Below, piece after piece: positions 42,321 through 44,697 of a stretch of 44,697 bases of DNA; the stretch's first letter is position 1, and every line of letters starts with the position of its first letter. The stretch spans positions 1 through 44,697 of the forward strand of contig CAMDSC010000019.1 in the NCBI GenBank assembly GCA_945907065.1, given 5' to 3'. Source of the stretch: Chitinophaga pinensis (GTDB lineage Bacteria; Bacteroidota; Bacteroidia; NS11-12g; UBA9320). The notes beneath the pieces are model-generated. The model was not told the origin of the DNA and did not search any database. It saw only the letters and a program-made list of their open reading frames with translations. The translations under genes and the position numbers were made by a program.

Positions 42321-43652
42321 ATGCGGGTACATTTTATTTCGATAGGCGGAGCGGTAATGCACAATATGGCTTTGGCCTTGCATAGCATGGGTTATAAGGT
42401 GTCGGGCAGTGATGATGAAATTTTTGAACCAGCACTTTCCAGACTTAAATTACTTGGTTTATTACCCGAAAAATTTGGTTGGGACGATAGTAGAATTACT
42501 TCAGATATTGATTTTATAATTTTAGGAATGCATGCCCGAGCGGATAATCCAGAATTGATAAAAGCCAAATCATTGGGCTTAAAAATTTACTCATTTCCTG
42601 AATATGTTTATGAACACAGCAAAAACAAAACCCGCATAGTAGTAGGTGGTAGTCATGGTAAAACCAGCACCACCGCCATGATTATGCATGTATTGAACCA
42701 CAAAAAAATGGATTTCGATTATTTGGTGGGTTCTCAATTGGAAGGTTTTGAGCGAATGGTGAAACTAAGTCATGCGCCAATTATTGTTATTGAGGGGGAT
42801 GAATATTTAACCTCGGCTTTGGATTTGAAACCAAAGTTTCATTGGTATAAGCCACACACCGCCATCTTAACCGGAATAGCTTGGGATCATATCAATGTTT
42901 TTCCAACGTATGATTTTTATGTGCAGCAATTCAAAATTTTTATTGAAAGTATAGAACCTAAAGGAACCCTTATTTATTGCAATGAAGATAAGGATTTGGC
43001 AAAATTAACCGTCGATGCCTCTTGCACAGCATTGCCTTATGATGTGCCAAATCATACAATAGAAAATGGTACTACCACCATTCATTTAAGCGGAACGGAT
43101 TATTCTTTGCAGGTATTTGGTAAACACAATTTATTAAATCTGCAGGCAGCTATGATGGCTTGCCAAACTGTTGGTATTACTGAAACTGAGTTTTGGAAAG
43201 CCATTTCAACTTTTACAGGAGCGGCCAAAAGGCTTGAAAAAATTAAAGATACTGATACTATAAAAATATTCAGAGATTTTGCCCATTCGCCATCCAAACT
43301 AAAGGCCACGGTAAAAGCAGCTATTGAGCAATTTGAAGGGTTTAATATTATAGGGGTTTTTGAACTGCACACGTTTAGCAGTCTCAATGCTGATTTTTTG
43401 AAGGAATATAAAGATGCTATGAAAGGCTTGGATACTGCAATTGTTTATTACAACAGCCACGTGTTCGAACTTAAAAAAATGCAAATGTTGAGTCCTGATT
43501 TTGTAAGTGAACAATTTGGTGGGGTAATGGTAATAAATAACAGCAATAATTTAAAAGAAACTATCCAGTCGAAACTTAGTGGTAGAAATGTTTTGCTATT
43601 AATGAGTTCTGGCAATTTTGATGGGATGGATATGTTAAATTTTGGCGAGTAG
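42321..43652 (+). CDS. mpl: UDP-N-acetylmuramate:tripeptide ligase (murein recycling)
   Basis: Cytosolic Mur-ligase family enzyme that joins recovered murein tripeptide (L-Ala-gamma-D-Glu-meso-DAP) to UDP-MurNAc. The 443 residues are typical of Mpl. It has the N-terminal MurC-like Rossmann motif FISIGGAVMHNMALAL, the ATP loop GGSHGKTSTTAM (109-120), GDEYLTSALDLKPKFHWY, the ITGIAWDHINVFP block and the C-terminal FRDFAHSPSKLKATV. The IGGAVMHNMA opening and absence of MurC-specific ends make Mpl more likely than MurC. The next gene is 21 bases downstream; with the SGNH/pseudo-transglycosylase pair it adds to the wall-related content of this end of the window. Confidence 0.9.
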   Translation: MRVHFISIGGAVMHNMALALHSMGYKVSGSDDEIFEPALSRLKLLGLLPEKFGWDDSRITSDIDFIILGMHARADNPELIKAKSLGLKIYSFPEYVYEHSKNKTRIVVGGSHGKTSTTAMIMHVLNHKKMDFDYLVGSQLEGFERMVKLSHAPIIVIEGDEYLTSALDLKPKFHWYKPHTAILTGIAWDHINVFPTYDFYVQQFKIFIESIEPKGTLIYCNEDKDLAKLTVDASCTALPYDVPNHTIENGTTTIHLSGTDYSLQVFGKHNLLNLQAAMMACQTVGITETEFWKAISTFTGAAKRLEKIKDTDTIKIFRDFAHSPSKLKATVKAAIEQFEGFNIIGVFELHTFSSLNADFLKEYKDAMKGLDTAIVYYNSHVFELKKMQMLSPDFVSEQFGGVMVINNSNNLKETIQSKLSGRNVLLLMSSGNFDGMDMLNFGE

Positions 43653-43673
43653 ATTTTTTTATATTTGTGAATT

Positions 43674-44123
43674 ATGGGTTTGCCAAAAATATTACAAGTA
43701 CTTTTACTGTTCGTGTTCTTTTTTGTTTTGGTTAATAGTGCTTGCAAAACCAAATCACACAGGCATAAATCTTTAGCAAAACAAAAAGATAGCCTTGAAA
43801 ATTACCCCCTTTGGATTGACATGATGAACGACCCGAATGTAAATTATTATAAGGCCGTAGAAGCCTTTAACAAATATTGGGAACATCGACCCAAACCAAC
43901 CGAAGACGATGGGGAAGGAAAGGGTATTTTTGGTAAAGACAAATTGAAAGAGGAAAAAGAAGAGGAAGCCAATCGATCTATACAATACGTTTATGAATAC
44001 AAGCAATTTTTAAATTGGATGCAAACCAACAAAAACCTAGTAAAACCTGATGGCACCATTATGACTCAGGAGGAAATATTAGAACAATGGAAAAAACAAA
44101 ACACCGATACATTGAAACGATGA
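43674..44123 (+). CDS. Small lipoprotein of unknown function
   Basis: A 149-residue protein with a lipoprotein signal (LLLFVFFFVLVNSAC, Cys24). The mature part is short, highly charged and helical, with many Lys and Glu (DKLKEEKEEEANRS, EILEQWKKQN). WIDMMNDPNVNYYKAVEAFNKYWEHRP is the most conserved-looking segment. Its stop overlaps the ATG of the next gene (ATGA), which implies translational coupling with a T9SS-type secreted protein and may make it an accessory factor. I know no family. It starts 21 bases after mpl and could be in the same transcript. Confidence 0.75.
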   Translation: MGLPKILQVLLLFVFFFVLVNSACKTKSHRHKSLAKQKDSLENYPLWIDMMNDPNVNYYKAVEAFNKYWEHRPKPTEDDGEGKGIFGKDKLKEEKEEEANRSIQYVYEYKQFLNWMQTNKNLVKPDGTIMTQEEILEQWKKQNTDTLKR

Positions 44124-44697
44124 ATAAAATATTCTTTTCCCTATTTTATATCTTGATATCAAAATTGGCCTTTGCGCAGAATTTGGCAAACTTTACACAA
44201 GTTGGTCCCGTTAAATTTCCAGACAATCCAAGTGTGCAAACTACAGGCATGGGAAGGGTTTCAAATATGGTTTACCATCCTAAGGACAGCAATATTTTGT
44301 TTGCAGTAACATCATCGGGCGGAGTTTTTAAATCCTCTAACGAAGGTGCCTCATGGCGGCCAATCAGTGATTTTTTACCGCAAACTTATTGTGCCTCTTT
44401 GGCTATTAATCCTCAAAACCCTAAGGTAATGTATTTAGGAACAGGGGATGCCAATTATGACTGGAATTACTACAGAGGTGGCATGGGTGTTTGGAAAACT
44501 TTAAATGGTGGCAACACCTGGTTTCAGTCGTCGTATGGCATTGGGAATAAACTGGTTTCTTATATACTTATGACGCCCGGTGATAGCACTACCCTAATAG
44601 CAGCTTGCTCAGATGGAATATATAAAAGTACAGATGCCGGTGCCTCTTGGACAAAAAAGACAACGGTTAATGTTAGTTATCGTGATTTAAAGTACCA
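44120..44697 (+). CDS. BNR/sortilin-like beta-propeller secreted protein, 3' end cut by window edge
   Basis: The frame is open to the window end, 192 residues visible. Signal peptide MNKIFFSLFYILISKLAFAQ, then repeats with Asp-box-type ends: GGVFKSSNEGASWRP, GVWKTLNGGNTWFQ, GIYKSTDAGASWTK. These S/T-x-D/N-x-G-x-x-W motifs mark a BNR/VPS10-like beta-propeller. Proteins of this kind in Bacteroidota usually end with a T9SS sorting domain, but that part lies outside the window. It is translationally coupled to the preceding lipoprotein gene. It is probably a cell-surface or secreted binding protein or glycosidase; substrate unknown. Confidence 0.82.
   Translation, partial: MNKIFFSLFYILISKLAFAQNLANFTQVGPVKFPDNPSVQTTGMGRVSNMVYHPKDSNILFAVTSSGGVFKSSNEGASWRPISDFLPQTYCASLAINPQNPKVMYLGTGDANYDWNYYRGGMGVWKTLNGGNTWFQSSYGIGNKLVSYILMTPGDSTTLIAACSDGIYKSTDAGASWTKKTTVNVSYRDLKY

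Noticed and set aside
42193-42321. Long form of the Fe-S mono-cluster protein overlapping the mpl start
   Set aside because: A promoter box within the extension and a family-like start at MKNMTKKYDNGE support the short form.

Overview
The window is AT-rich chromosomal DNA from a member of the Bacteroidota, most likely a Chitinophagales/Sphingobacteriales-type or similar environmental lineage. The evidence is a type IX secretion type-B sorting domain at the end of a 1.5k-residue metalloprotease, DUF6089 genes upstream of uppS-bamA, a tatA-gatA overlap, and promoters with the Bacteroidota -7 box TAnnTTTG. No rRNA, tRNA, CRISPR array or IS transposase was seen. Most of the window is ordinary core chromosome. 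The accessory part is the left 2.2 kb.

Layout. 1-2218 (minus): a complete XerC/D-type tyrosine recombinase, preceded in the same orientation (to its left) by two small orphan genes for exported proteins. A structured 170-base spacer lies between the recombinase and the first of these. 2432-7551 (plus): two DUF6089 outer-membrane proteins, uppS and bamA, an envelope-biogenesis block. 7619-8758 (minus): acyl-CoA dehydrogenase. 9067-13587 (plus): secreted M4 metalloprotease with PKD, CUB, six Ig-like repeats and a T9SS sorting domain. 13660-17595 (plus): formate/nitrite-type channel, small exported protein, CCG-domain Fe-S protein, GT87 glycosyltransferase, conserved small protein. 17606-23232 (minus): purQ, AhpD-like protein and two exported amidohydrolase-family proteins with degenerate metal sites. 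23428-26214 (plus): DUF177-rpmF-plsX-fabH, which couples a ribosomal protein with lipid synthesis. 26342-32585: lipoprotein, acs, MHS transporter, unusual exported protein and YjjG-type HAD phosphatase. 32590-37130 (minus): SGNH hydrolase, a lytic-transglycosylase-like protein lacking its catalytic Glu, gatA and tatA. 37241-44697: rRNA methyltransferase, beta-helix-like lipoprotein, PF10136 membrane protein, Fe-S mono-cluster protein, mpl, small lipoprotein and the start of a BNR-repeat secreted protein.

How the genes work together. Envelope construction dominates: BamA and UppS, PlsX and FabH, Mpl for murein recycling, the SGNH/pseudo-transglycosylase pair, Tat export and T9SS cargo. Acs next to an MHS symporter suggests uptake and activation of a short carboxylate.

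The best candidate for something undescribed is the left edge: a recombinase with a core-like inverted repeat and two bulged or plain hairpins immediately 3' of its gene, then same-strand orphan exported genes. It resembles an integron-like or cassette-acquisition locus without an IntI-type integrase. The second candidate is the catalytically dead LysM transglycosylase paired with an SGNH hydrolase. Both are inferences from sequence alone.
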